64,000 bases of DNA from Streptomyces canus (lineage in GTDB: Bacteria; Actinomycetota; Actinomycetes; Streptomycetales; Streptomycetaceae): NCBI RefSeq assembly GCF_030815415.1, contig NZ_JAUSWW010000001.1, positions 8,246,001-8,310,000 on the forward strand, given 5' to 3'. Below are positions 54,805-63,029 of the stretch, piece after piece (position 1 is the stretch's first letter; each line of letters begins with the position of its first letter). The notes under the pieces are model-generated. The model made no database searches. It had not been told where the DNA came from and saw only the letters and a list, made by a program, of their open reading frames with translations. Position numbers and translations under genes: made by a program.

Positions 54805-55950
54805 GTGACCGTGTCCCTGCCGAGAACCGCCGCCCTCGGCGTCCTCGCCGCCCTCGCCCTGAGCGCCTGTGGCGCCGCCCCCGAGAACTCCTCGACCACC
54901 GCCGACGGCAAGAACGCCGCCACCGCCACCTCCGCCGCCGACTTCGGCGGAATCGACGCCCTGGTGAAGGCGGCCAAGAAGGAGGGCACGCTCAACGCCA
55001 TCGCGCTGCCCCGCGACTGGGCCAACTACGGCGCCCTCATCGACGGCTTCGAGAAGAAGTACGGCATCAAGGTCGCCGTCGAGAACCCCGACGGTGCCAG
55101 CCAGGACGAGATCAACGCCGTCACCTCCCGCAAGGGGCAGGACCGGGCCCCCGATGTGCTCGACCTCGGCAGCTCCTTCGCCATCAGCGCGGCCGAGCAG
55201 GGGCTGCTCGCCCCGTACAAGGTGGCGTCCTTCGCCGACATCCCCGGCGAGCAGAAGGACGCAAAGGCGCGCTGGTACAACGACTACGGCGGCTACATCT
55301 CCATCGGCTGCGACGCCAAGCGCGTCAAGACCTGCCCGACCACCTTCGCCGATCTCCTCAAGCCCCAGTACAAGGGCCAGGTCGCCCTCAACGGCAACCC
55401 CACCAAGTCCGGTTCGGCCTTCGGCGGCGTGTGGGCGGCCTCGCTCGCGAGCGGCGGCTCCTTCGACGACATCCAGCCCGGCCTCGACTTCTTCAAGAAG
55501 CTGAAGAGCAACGGCAACTACACGCCCGTCGAGTCGACCCCGGCCACCGTCGAGAAGGGCGAGACGCCCATCAGCATCGACTGGGACTACCTGAACGCCG
55601 GGTACGCCGAGGAGTTCAAGTCCAAGGGCGTCGACTGGACGGTGTCGGTCCCCAGCGACGGCAAGTTCTCGCAGTACTACTCCCAGGCGATCAACAAGGA
55701 CGCCCCGCACCCGGCGACCGCCCGCCTGTGGCAGGAGTACCTCTACAGCGCCGAGGGCCAGAACCTGTGGCTCAAGGGGTACGCCCGCCCGGCCCTGATG
55801 ACTGCCATGGAGAAGGCCGGCACCCTCGACAAGAGCGCCGCGGCCAAGCTGCCCGAGGTCTCCGGCACGCCGAGTTTCCCGACCGAGGCCCAGCAGAACA
55901 AGGCCAAGACGGTGCTCGGGCAGGGCTGGGCGAAGGCCGTCTCCGGATGA
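54805..55950 (+). CDS. ABC transporter substrate-binding lipoprotein
   Basis: 381 residues from GTG 54805 with GGAG upstream; GTG 54811 is an alternative. Lipoprotein signal with lipobox LSAC. The mature protein is a family 1 (spermidine/iron/2-aminoethylphosphonate-like) binding protein: GTLNAIALPRDWANYGALI, KKYGIKVAVENPDGASQDEI, DWDYLNAGY. It overlaps the first permease by 4 bases. The ligand is unknown; the phosphatase gene at the operon end suggests a phosphorylated compound. Confidence 0.92.
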   Translation: MTVSLPRTAALGVLAALALSACGAAPENSSTTADGKNAATATSAADFGGIDALVKAAKKEGTLNAIALPRDWANYGALIDGFEKKYGIKVAVENPDGASQDEINAVTSRKGQDRAPDVLDLGSSFAISAAEQGLLAPYKVASFADIPGEQKDAKARWYNDYGGYISIGCDAKRVKTCPTTFADLLKPQYKGQVALNGNPTKSGSAFGGVWAASLASGGSFDDIQPGLDFFKKLKSNGNYTPVESTPATVEKGETPISIDWDYLNAGYAEEFKSKGVDWTVSVPSDGKFSQYYSQAINKDAPHPATARLWQEYLYSAEGQNLWLKGYARPALMTAMEKAGTLDKSAAAKLPEVSGTPSFPTEAQQNKAKTVLGQGWAKAVSG

Positions 55951-56831
55951 CGGCCACCGCCGTACGAGTGGACTCGGCGTCGGCCGTCGCGGTGAAGCGG
56001 CGGCGCCGGTCCCTCGGCTGGCTCGCCGTGGTCCCGCTGCTCGCCTTCACCGCGGTGGCCTTCGGGCTGCCGGCCTGGGCCATCCTGGACGGGGCGTTCA
56101 CGGTGAAGACGACCGGCGGGTTCGGCACGGCCAACCTGACCGCCTCGTTGCAGGGCGCCTACCTCACCGCTCTCGTCGGCAGCGTCAAACTGTCCGCGGT
56201 GTCGGCTGTGCTGGCGGCCCTGTTCGGGCTGCCGCTCGCCCAGGCCGTGGTGACATCCCGGCACCGGGCGCTGCGCGAAGCCGTCCTCACCGCCTCCGGC
56301 GTCCTCGCCAACTTCGGCGGTGTCCCGCTGGCCTTCGCCTTCGTCGCCACCCTCGGCAACGCCGGTGTCCTGACCCGGCACCTGGGCCTCACGGACAAGG
56401 GCTGGGACCTCTACAGCTTCTGGGGACTGGTGATCGTCTACCTGTACTTCCTGATCCCGCTGATGATCCTCACCATCACCCCCGCCCTGGAGGGGCTGCG
56501 CGTCCAGTGGCGCGAGGCCGCGCAGAACAACGGGGCGACGACCACGCAGTACTGGCGTCATGTCGCCCTGCCCGTTCTCGCGCCCTCACTGCTCGGCGGG
56601 CTCGTGCTGCTCTTCGGCACCGCCTTCGCCGCGTACGCCACCGCCGCCGCGATCGTGGGCAGCTCCATCCCGCTGATCACCCTGCAGATAGCCGACGCCC
56701 TCTCCGGCAATGTGCTCGTGGGCCAGGAGAACGTGGCGCTCGCCCTCAGCCTCGACATGGTCCTCATCGCGGGCCTGGTCATGGCCGTGTACCTGCCCCT
56801 GCAACGACGGAGCGCGCGATGGCTCGCCTGA
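55947..56831 (+). CDS. ABC transporter permease (first)
   Basis: 294 residues, six membrane helices, PotB-type. The EAA loop that docks the ATPase is REAAQNNGATTTQYWRHVALPVL. ATG 55947 overlaps the binding-protein stop, and the gene's last 13 bases overlap the second permease. Confidence 0.93.
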   Translation: MTATAVRVDSASAVAVKRRRRSLGWLAVVPLLAFTAVAFGLPAWAILDGAFTVKTTGGFGTANLTASLQGAYLTALVGSVKLSAVSAVLAALFGLPLAQAVVTSRHRALREAVLTASGVLANFGGVPLAFAFVATLGNAGVLTRHLGLTDKGWDLYSFWGLVIVYLYFLIPLMILTITPALEGLRVQWREAAQNNGATTTQYWRHVALPVLAPSLLGGLVLLFGTAFAAYATAAAIVGSSIPLITLQIADALSGNVLVGQENVALALSLDMVLIAGLVMAVYLPLQRRSARWLA

Positions 56832-57631
56832 ACCTGTGGCGGTGGGGCGTCTACGGCCTCGCCGGGCTGTACTTCCTGGTGCCGCTCGCCGCGTCGATCG
56901 TCTTCACCGTCGACGTGCCCGGGCAGGGTCTCACCTTCGACGCCTACACCCAGATCTTCTCCACCGACGGCTTCGTCACCAGCCTGCTGCTCTCGCTGGA
57001 ACTGGCCCTCGCGACGATCGTCATCGTGCTGCTCCTGATGGTGCCCGCGACGGTGGCGCTGCGGCTGGGGTCGCCCCGGCTGCGGCCGGTCGTCGAGGTG
57101 GTGTGCCAACTGCCGTTGGTGGTACCGCCGATCGCGCTCGTCGCCGGCATCATCACGGTCCTGAAGTGGGGGCCCGAACACCTCTCCCACACCCCGCTGT
57201 TCCAGACGTTCGTGGCGATCCAGAACCCCGACTTCCCCGTCGTCCTCGTCCTCGCGTACGTCGTGATGGCCCTGCCGTTCGTGCATCGCGCCCTGGACGC
57301 CGGGCTGCGCGCGGTCGACGTCCGCACCCTCGTCGAGGCCGCCCGCAGCTGCGGGGCGAGCTGGCCGCAGGCGCTGGTCCGGGCCGTACTGCCCAATCTG
57401 CGGGGCGCCCTCCTCAACTCCTCCTTCCTCACGCTGGCGTTGGTGCTCGGTGAGTTCACGGTCGCCCAGCTGCTCGGCTTCCAGCCCTTCGCCGTGTGGA
57501 TCGTGAACGTCAGCGGCTCGCAGGCCCAGCTCTCCGTCGCCGTGTCCGTGCTCAGCCTGCTCGTGACGTGGGTGCTGCTCCTCGTCCTGGCCGGTTTCGG
57601 CGGACGCGCCCGTACTACTTCCCGGGGATGA
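56819..57631 (+). CDS. ABC transporter permease (second)
   Basis: 270 residues, six helices, PotC-type, from ATG 56819. EAA loop: VEAARSCGASWPQALVRAVLPNL. It overlaps both neighbours, consistent with a heterodimeric importer. Confidence 0.93.
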   Translation: MARLNLWRWGVYGLAGLYFLVPLAASIVFTVDVPGQGLTFDAYTQIFSTDGFVTSLLLSLELALATIVIVLLLMVPATVALRLGSPRLRPVVEVVCQLPLVVPPIALVAGIITVLKWGPEHLSHTPLFQTFVAIQNPDFPVVLVLAYVVMALPFVHRALDAGLRAVDVRTLVEAARSCGASWPQALVRAVLPNLRGALLNSSFLTLALVLGEFTVAQLLGFQPFAVWIVNVSGSQAQLSVAVSVLSLLVTWVLLLVLAGFGGRARTTSRG

Positions 57632-58692
57632 CCATGAAGACGCTCGAGAAAGCGGCCACCGTCGAATTCCGGGGCCTGCGCAGGGAGTTCGGTCCGACCG
57701 TCGCCCTCGACGGACTCGACCTGACCGTCCGGCCCGGTGAGCTCCTCGCCCTGCTCGGCCCGTCCGGCTGCGGCAAGACCACCGCGCTGCGCATGCTCGC
57801 GGGCTTCGAACACCCCGACTCCGGCGAGGTGCTGGTGGACGGCGAGGACGTCACCCGGGTGCCGGCCCACCGCCGTGACGCGGGGATGGTCTTCCAGTCG
57901 TACAGCCTCTTCCCGCATCTCGACGCGGTCGACAACGTGGCCTTCGGGCTGCGGATGCGGAAGGTACGTCCGGCCGAACGACGGTCGCGTGCCGCCGAGT
58001 TGCTGGAGCTGGTCGGTCTCGCCGACAAGGGCGGGCGCTTCCCGCACGAGCTCTCCGGCGGCCAGCAGCAGCGCGTCGCCCTGGCCCGTGCGCTCGCCCT
58101 GCGGCCACGGGTGCTGCTCCTCGACGAGCCGCTGTCGGCACTCGACGCCAAGGTGCGCCTCTCCCTGCGCGAGGAGATCCGCCGACTCCAGCAGGAGCTC
58201 GGGATCACCACGCTCTTCGTGACCCACGACCAGGAGGAGGCCCTGTCGATGGCGGACCGGGTCGCGGTGATGCACGCCGGACGCCTCGAACAGTGCGCGG
58301 CCCCTGCCGAGTTGTACGGCCGTCCGGCCACCGCCTTCGTCGCCGAGTTCGTCGGGACGATGAGCCGGATACCGGGACGGCTGGCCGACGGATCCGTGGA
58401 TGTGCTCGGGCAGCGGCTCCCCGTGGACGGCCCGGTGCCCTCGGCGGCCGAGGTGGACGTGCTGGTGCGGCCCGAGGCCGTACGCGTGCGGGCCGACGAC
58501 GAGGGAAAGGCGAGCGTCGTCGCCACCTCCTTCCTGGGCGCCGCCGTCCGTGTCACCGTCCGGCTCGCCGACGGCACCGACGTGAAGGCCGACCTGCCCG
58601 CCCACGAGGCCGCCGGGCTCGGCGCGGGAGCCGCGGTGAGCGTGGCCTTGCCGCAGCGGCCGGTGCTCGTCGCCGAGCGGAGCGCGCCGTGA
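57628..58692 (+). CDS. ABC transporter ATP-binding protein
   Basis: 354 residues from ATG 57628. Walker A GPSGCGKTTALRM, Q-loop FQSYSLFP, signature LSGGQQQRVALARAL, Walker B LLLDEPLSALD, switch His in FVTHDQEEAL. A C-terminal TOBE domain (about 240-350) marks the spermidine/iron/AEP importer group. It overlaps the next gene by 4 bases. Confidence 0.95.
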   Translation: MTMKTLEKAATVEFRGLRREFGPTVALDGLDLTVRPGELLALLGPSGCGKTTALRMLAGFEHPDSGEVLVDGEDVTRVPAHRRDAGMVFQSYSLFPHLDAVDNVAFGLRMRKVRPAERRSRAAELLELVGLADKGGRFPHELSGGQQQRVALARALALRPRVLLLDEPLSALDAKVRLSLREEIRRLQQELGITTLFVTHDQEEALSMADRVAVMHAGRLEQCAAPAELYGRPATAFVAEFVGTMSRIPGRLADGSVDVLGQRLPVDGPVPSAAEVDVLVRPEAVRVRADDEGKASVVATSFLGAAVRVTVRLADGTDVKADLPAHEAAGLGAGAAVSVALPQRPVLVAERSAP

Positions 58693-60095
58693 GCCGACTC
58701 CCGCTCCAGGCCGTCCTGTTCGACATGGACGGCACGCTCGTCGACACCGAGCGGCTGTGGTGGGAGGCGGTGGAAGAGGTGGCAGGGCGGACCCTGACCG
58801 AGGCGGACCAGCCGGAGGTGCTCGGCCGCGCGGTCGAGGACACGGCCGCCTGGCTGTCCGCGGCCACGGGCACCCCGGCCGGCGATCTGGCCGACGCGCT
58901 CCACCGGGAGTTCGCCGACCGCGTCCGCACCGGCATCGTGCCCCGCCCCGGCGCGCTCGACCTGCTGGGCGCCCTGGCCCGCGAGGGAGTGCCCACGGCC
59001 CTGGTGACCGCGTCCCCCAGGGCGGTCGCCGACACGGTGCTCGCAGCGCTCGGCGCCGAGCGCTTCGCCGTCTCCGTGACCGCCGACGACACACCCCGCA
59101 CCAAGCCGGCCCCCGATCCCTACCTCGCCGCCTGCCGGGCCCTGGGCGTCGACCCCGCCGCCTGCGTGGCCGTCGAGGACACGGAGACCGGGGTCGCCTC
59201 CGCCGAGGCCGCCGGGTGCGTGGTGCTCGCCGTGCCCTCCCTCGCGCCGATCGAGGCCGCGCCGGGCCGGACCGTCCTGGCCGGTCTGGAGGGGGTCACC
59301 GTCGACCGGCTCCGCTCCCTGCTGCCGTACCGGCTCCGCGTCATGACCTGGAACCTCTGGTACGGCGGCACCGAGGTCAATGACCACCGGGCCAAACAGC
59401 TCAAGGTCATCGCCGAGACCGAGGTGGACGTGGTCGGTCTCCAGGAGACGTATGGCACCGCCGCGCAGGAGCTCGCCGAGGCCCTCGGCTGGCACCACCA
59501 CCGGGCCGGGGTGAACCTCGGCATCATCAGCCGCCACCCGATCACGGACACCTTCGGGGACCCGGCGGTCGGCTTCTACGGCGCGGCGGGTGTCCGGGTC
59601 CGGGTCGCCGAGGGCGCCGAGGCGGACGTGTGGACGGTCCATCTGGACTACGAGTCGTACGGGCCCTACGTGCCGTCGGCCGCCCACGAGGGGGTGCGGC
59701 TCGCGCAGATGAGAGACGCGCTGGGCAGGATCGACGAGGCCGTGCCCGTCGCCCTCGTCGGTGACTTCAACACTCCCTCGCACCTCGACTGGCCGGACAT
59801 CCAGTGGCCGGTCACGAAGGCGGCCGAGGAAGCGGGCTTCGCCGACTCCTACCGTCAGGCCCACCCCGACCCCGTGGCCGACCCCGGTCACACCTGGTCG
59901 CCGGTCCAGGCCGCGCCGGAGCCGCAGGATCGGATCGACTTCGTTCTGCACCGGGGGCTGCGGGTGCTCGACTCCCGGACGTACGTCAGCGGCACCCCCC
60001 GGAGCTGGCCGGATGTCAAGGACAACGACTGGCCGTCCGACCACGCGGCGGTGATCACCACTTTTTCGCTGGGCAGCGGGGCCGGGACTGTCTAG
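58689..60095 (+). CDS. HAD phosphatase fused to endonuclease/exonuclease/phosphatase (EEP) domain
   Basis: 468 residues from GTG 58689. Residues 1-212 are a HAD-IA phosphatase: FDMDGTLVDTE (11-21), VTASPRAVAD, TKPAPDPYLAAC and VEDTETGVASAEAAG. Residues 217-465 are an EEP metallo-phosphodiesterase: TWNLW, LQET, TVHLDY, GDFNTPSH, QDRIDFVLH and SDHAAV, all catalytic positions present. There is almost no linker and no stop or ribosome site at the junction (ATG 59343), so it reads as a true fusion. There is no signal peptide, so it acts in the cytoplasm. It could cleave an imported phosphodiester and then dephosphorylate the product. Confidence 0.9.
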   Translation: MSRLPLQAVLFDMDGTLVDTERLWWEAVEEVAGRTLTEADQPEVLGRAVEDTAAWLSAATGTPAGDLADALHREFADRVRTGIVPRPGALDLLGALAREGVPTALVTASPRAVADTVLAALGAERFAVSVTADDTPRTKPAPDPYLAACRALGVDPAACVAVEDTETGVASAEAAGCVVLAVPSLAPIEAAPGRTVLAGLEGVTVDRLRSLLPYRLRVMTWNLWYGGTEVNDHRAKQLKVIAETEVDVVGLQETYGTAAQELAEALGWHHHRAGVNLGIISRHPITDTFGDPAVGFYGAAGVRVRVAEGAEADVWTVHLDYESYGPYVPSAAHEGVRLAQMRDALGRIDEAVPVALVGDFNTPSHLDWPDIQWPVTKAAEEAGFADSYRQAHPDPVADPGHTWSPVQAAPEPQDRIDFVLHRGLRVLDSRTYVSGTPRSWPDVKDNDWPSDHAAVITTFSLGSGAGTV

Positions 60096-60200
60096 CATCG
60101 GTGTCATGACCTGGCGACATTGATCCACCAGCCGTGCCTCCCGAGGGCCGCCTCGGACGCCGTACCCACGACGTCCGAACCGCCCTTCCGGGAAGGCCTC

Positions 60201-61400
60201 ATGACACTCTCACCCACACGTGTGTCCACCACGACCGGCATCCGCCGGCTGACGACCACGTTGTACGGCTACGCGTTCCTCGACGACTTCGTCCTGCTCT
60301 ACCCGGTGTACGCGCTGCTCTTCGCCGACACCGGGATGTCGCTGTGGCAGATCTCCTCCCTGTTCGCCCTGTGGTCGGTCACCGCCGTCGTGCTGGAGGT
60401 CCCCTCCGGCGCCCTGGCCGACGCGGTCTCCCGACGGCTGCTGCTGTGGACCGGCCCGTTGTTCAACGCGGCCGGCTTCGCCCTGTGGGTGATCGTCCCC
60501 GCGTACTGGGCCTTCGCGCTCGGATTCGTCCTGTGGGGCATCGGCGGAGCACTCTGCTCCGGCTCCTTCGAGGCGCTGGCCTACGACGAGCTGGACCGGC
60601 TCGGCGCCGCCGACCGGTACGCGCGCGTGATGGGACGGGTACGCGCGGCGCGGCTGGCGGCCACCATGGCGGCGATCGGTCTCGCCGGGCCGGTGTTCGC
60701 GCTGGGCGGCTACCCGCTGGTGGGCGCGGGCAGTGTGCTGGCCTGTCTGCTGGCCGCCGCGGTGGCGGCCCGGCTGCCGGAGCACCGGACGCGGCCGGAG
60801 ACCGGGGGCGACGGCTGGTGGACGACCCTGCGGACCGGACTTGCCGTGGTCCGCGAGGACCGTTCCGTACGCGGCGCCCTGCTGCTGGTCCCCGCCGTCG
60901 CCGCGGTGTGGGGCGCGCTCGACGAGTACACGCCCCTGCTGGCCCGGGACACCGGTGTGGCGGAGGCGACGGTGCCCTACTTGATCCTGCTCGTGTGGAC
61001 GCTCGTCACGGCGGCGAGCCTGCTGACCGGGCCGGCCGAACGCCTCGGCACCACCGGGACGGCATGGCTGCTGGCGGGCTCCGCGCTCGCGATGGCCGCC
61101 GGCGCCGCGTCCGGGACCCCGGCCGGCATCGCGCTCGTCGGCCTCGCCTTCGGCGGGTTCCAGCTGGCCGAGGTGCTCGCCGACGTCCGCCTCCAGCACC
61201 GTATCGACGAGTCCCGCCGGGCCACCCTCACCTCCGTCGCGAGCCTGGGCACGGAGCTGGTCACGGTCGCCACCTTCGGCGCGTACGCGCTGCTGGGCAC
61301 GACCGCGGCCCACGGCACGGTCTTCGCGGTGCTGGCGGTGCCGTACCTGGTGACGGCGCTGGTGCTGGCTAGAAGTCGGGCTGCCACGGCACGACCGTGA
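60201..61400 (+). CDS. MFS transporter
   Basis: 399 residues from ATG 60201, with GGGAAGG upstream. About 12 membrane helices. The family signature between TM2 and TM3 is recognisable as SGALADAVSRRLLL. The start (YGYAFLDDFVLLYPVYALLFADTGMSLWQIS) resembles drug- or metabolite-efflux MFS proteins. The substrate is unknown. Its last 32 bases overlap the 3' end of the opposite-strand gene. Confidence 0.9.
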   Translation: MTLSPTRVSTTTGIRRLTTTLYGYAFLDDFVLLYPVYALLFADTGMSLWQISSLFALWSVTAVVLEVPSGALADAVSRRLLLWTGPLFNAAGFALWVIVPAYWAFALGFVLWGIGGALCSGSFEALAYDELDRLGAADRYARVMGRVRAARLAATMAAIGLAGPVFALGGYPLVGAGSVLACLLAAAVAARLPEHRTRPETGGDGWWTTLRTGLAVVREDRSVRGALLLVPAVAAVWGALDEYTPLLARDTGVAEATVPYLILLVWTLVTAASLLTGPAERLGTTGTAWLLAGSALAMAAGAASGTPAGIALVGLAFGGFQLAEVLADVRLQHRIDESRRATLTSVASLGTELVTVATFGAYALLGTTAAHGTVFAVLAVPYLVTALVLARSRAATARP

Positions 61401-61908
61401 AGTCCCCCGTCCCCTTCTCGACCTTCTCGAACGGGGCGGAGCTGACGCACTTCGGCAGGTCCTTGGGGCCCAGGTCCTCGGTCGTCGCCCAGCTGTACCC
61501 GAGCCGGTCGCGGTGGCCGAGGTCGTGCACCGTGACGCCGACCCGGGTGCCCTTCGCGCCCGGCAGGTCCGAGTCGGTGACGATGCCGGACACGACGGCC
61601 ACTTTGCCGCCGGTGACCAGACAGTCGACCTTCGCCTTCGCCCAGGCGCCGTCGCCCCTCAGGTAGTGGCTCCACTCGAAGGTGCCGGTCGCCCTCATCG
61701 GGTCGGCCTTGTCCCCGGCGGCGAGGTGCGCGTCGAAGGAGAAGGTGATGTCGTCGCCGGCGGAGCGGTGCAGCTTGGCGGTGCCGGTGAGGGCGGCGCC
61801 CTCGCGGGGTTTCGGAGGGGAGGCGGGCGCGGAGGCCGCGGCGCCGGTGAGTCCGGCGGTGAGGAGGAGCGTGGCGCCGAGCACGACGATCTTTGTACGA
61901 CGGTTCAT
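61369..61908 (-). CDS. Secreted protein of unknown function
   Basis: 179 residues with a Sec signal peptide (RRTKIVVLGATLLLTAGLTGAAASA, cleavage near residue 27). The mature part is beta-rich with two cysteines (DCLVTGG and PKCVSSAP) that could form a disulfide. No family was recognised. Antisense overlap with the MFS gene at the 3' end. Confidence 0.85.
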   Translation of the reverse strand: MNRRTKIVVLGATLLLTAGLTGAAASAPASPPKPREGAALTGTAKLHRSAGDDITFSFDAHLAAGDKADPMRATGTFEWSHYLRGDGAWAKAKVDCLVTGGKVAVVSGIVTDSDLPGAKGTRVGVTVHDLGHRDRLGYSWATTEDLGPKDLPKCVSSAPFEKVEKGTGDFTVVPWQPDF

Positions 61909-62197
61909 GACGGTCCTTTCCGCGGGCGAACGGGACGGTCACCACTGTCCCGAGGCCCCGCTCCCGCCGCGTCGCGCCAGGGTCGGCATCCCGGCTACGC
62001 CGCCAGGCTGGTCCGCCCCGCACCGTGTACGTCTCCAGGTGGACGGAAGGGGCGCGCAACGAATCGCCGCCCCGCCCCGCACGGACGCAACGAATCGCTT
62101 ACCGGCACGCAACGGCTCCTTCTTGTCCGCCCTGGTCAGCCCGCCGTACCGTCTACATGGCCCCCACATCCACCCTTTCGCCCCGGTGAGGACACGC
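61909..62197 (+). promoter_or_regulatory. Region upstream of the davA-type gene with direct repeats
   Basis: CGCAACGAATCGC occurs at 62055-62067 and exactly again at 62086-62098, 31 bases apart. A third partial copy, CGCAACG, is at 62108-62114. They lie about 85-145 bases before the start at 62198. Otherwise the 289-base divergent gap shows no gene. Confidence 0.5.
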
Positions 62198-62986
62198 ATG
62201 CGTACCGCCCTGCTCCAGAGCTCCGGTCGCCCCGGCTCGGTCGTCGAGAACCTCAAGGTCCTCGACGAGGCCGCGGGCCGTGCCGCCGCCGCGGGCGCCG
62301 GGCTGCTGGCCGCGCCGGAGATGTTCCTCACCGGGTACGCGATCGGCGACGACATCGCCCGCCTCGCGGAGCCGGCCGACGGGGACAGCGCGGACGCGGT
62401 CGCGGAGATCGCGTCGAGGCACTCTCTCGCCATCGCGTACGGCTATCCGGAACGCTCCGGGGACGCGGTCTTCAACTCCGCCCAGCTGATCTCGGCCACG
62501 GGCGACCGCCGGGCCAACTACCGCAAGACCCACCTCTTCGGCTGCTTCGAGCGCGACCACTTCACCCCGGGGGAGCAGCCGGTCGTCCAGGCCGAGCTCG
62601 GCGGACTGACCGTCGGCCTCATGATCTGTTACGACGTCGAGTTCCCGGAGAACGTCCGCGCCCACGCCCTCGCCGGCACCGACCTCCTGGTCGTGCCGAC
62701 CGCGCAGATGCACCCCTTCCAGTTCGTCGCCGAGTCGATGATCCCGGTGCGGGCCTTCGAGAACCAGATGTACGTCGCCTACGTCAACAGGGTCGGCCAG
62801 GAAGGGGAGTTCGAGTTCGTCGGGCTCTCCACCCTCGCCGGTCCCGACGGGATCGCCCGCACCCGCGCCGGACGCGGCGAGGAGCTGGTGTTCGCGGACG
62901 CCGACCCGGTCTCCCTCGCCGCCTCCCGCGAGGCGAACCCGTATCTGCACGACCGCCGCCCCGGGCTCTACGGGTCCCTGGTCTGA
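62198..62986 (+). CDS. Carbon-nitrogen hydrolase, 5-aminovaleramidase-like (DavA type)
   Basis: Predicted to hydrolyse 5-aminovaleramide to 5-aminovalerate and ammonia in lysine breakdown. 262 residues from ATG 62198 with GAGG upstream. Nitrilase-superfamily triad: Glu 41 in APEMFLTGY, Lys 110 in NYRKTHLFG, Cys 144 in MICYDVEFPEN. The motifs AIAYGYPERSGD and VPTAQMHPF follow, from memory, Pseudomonas putida DavA closely. The lysine 2-monooxygenase-type gene comes 43 bases later. Indole-3-acetamide hydrolysis is a less likely alternative. Confidence 0.88.
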   Translation: MRTALLQSSGRPGSVVENLKVLDEAAGRAAAAGAGLLAAPEMFLTGYAIGDDIARLAEPADGDSADAVAEIASRHSLAIAYGYPERSGDAVFNSAQLISATGDRRANYRKTHLFGCFERDHFTPGEQPVVQAELGGLTVGLMICYDVEFPENVRAHALAGTDLLVVPTAQMHPFQFVAESMIPVRAFENQMYVAYVNRVGQEGEFEFVGLSTLAGPDGIARTRAGRGEELVFADADPVSLAASREANPYLHDRRPGLYGSLV

Positions 62987-63029
62987 GCCTCCCCCTCTTT
63001 CTTTCGCAGTCGCTAGGAGTCCGTACCCC

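Noticed and set aside
59343..60095. Separate EEP gene starting at ATG 59343
   Set aside because: No stop codon or ribosome site at the junction and the frame continues from the HAD domain, so a fusion is better supported.
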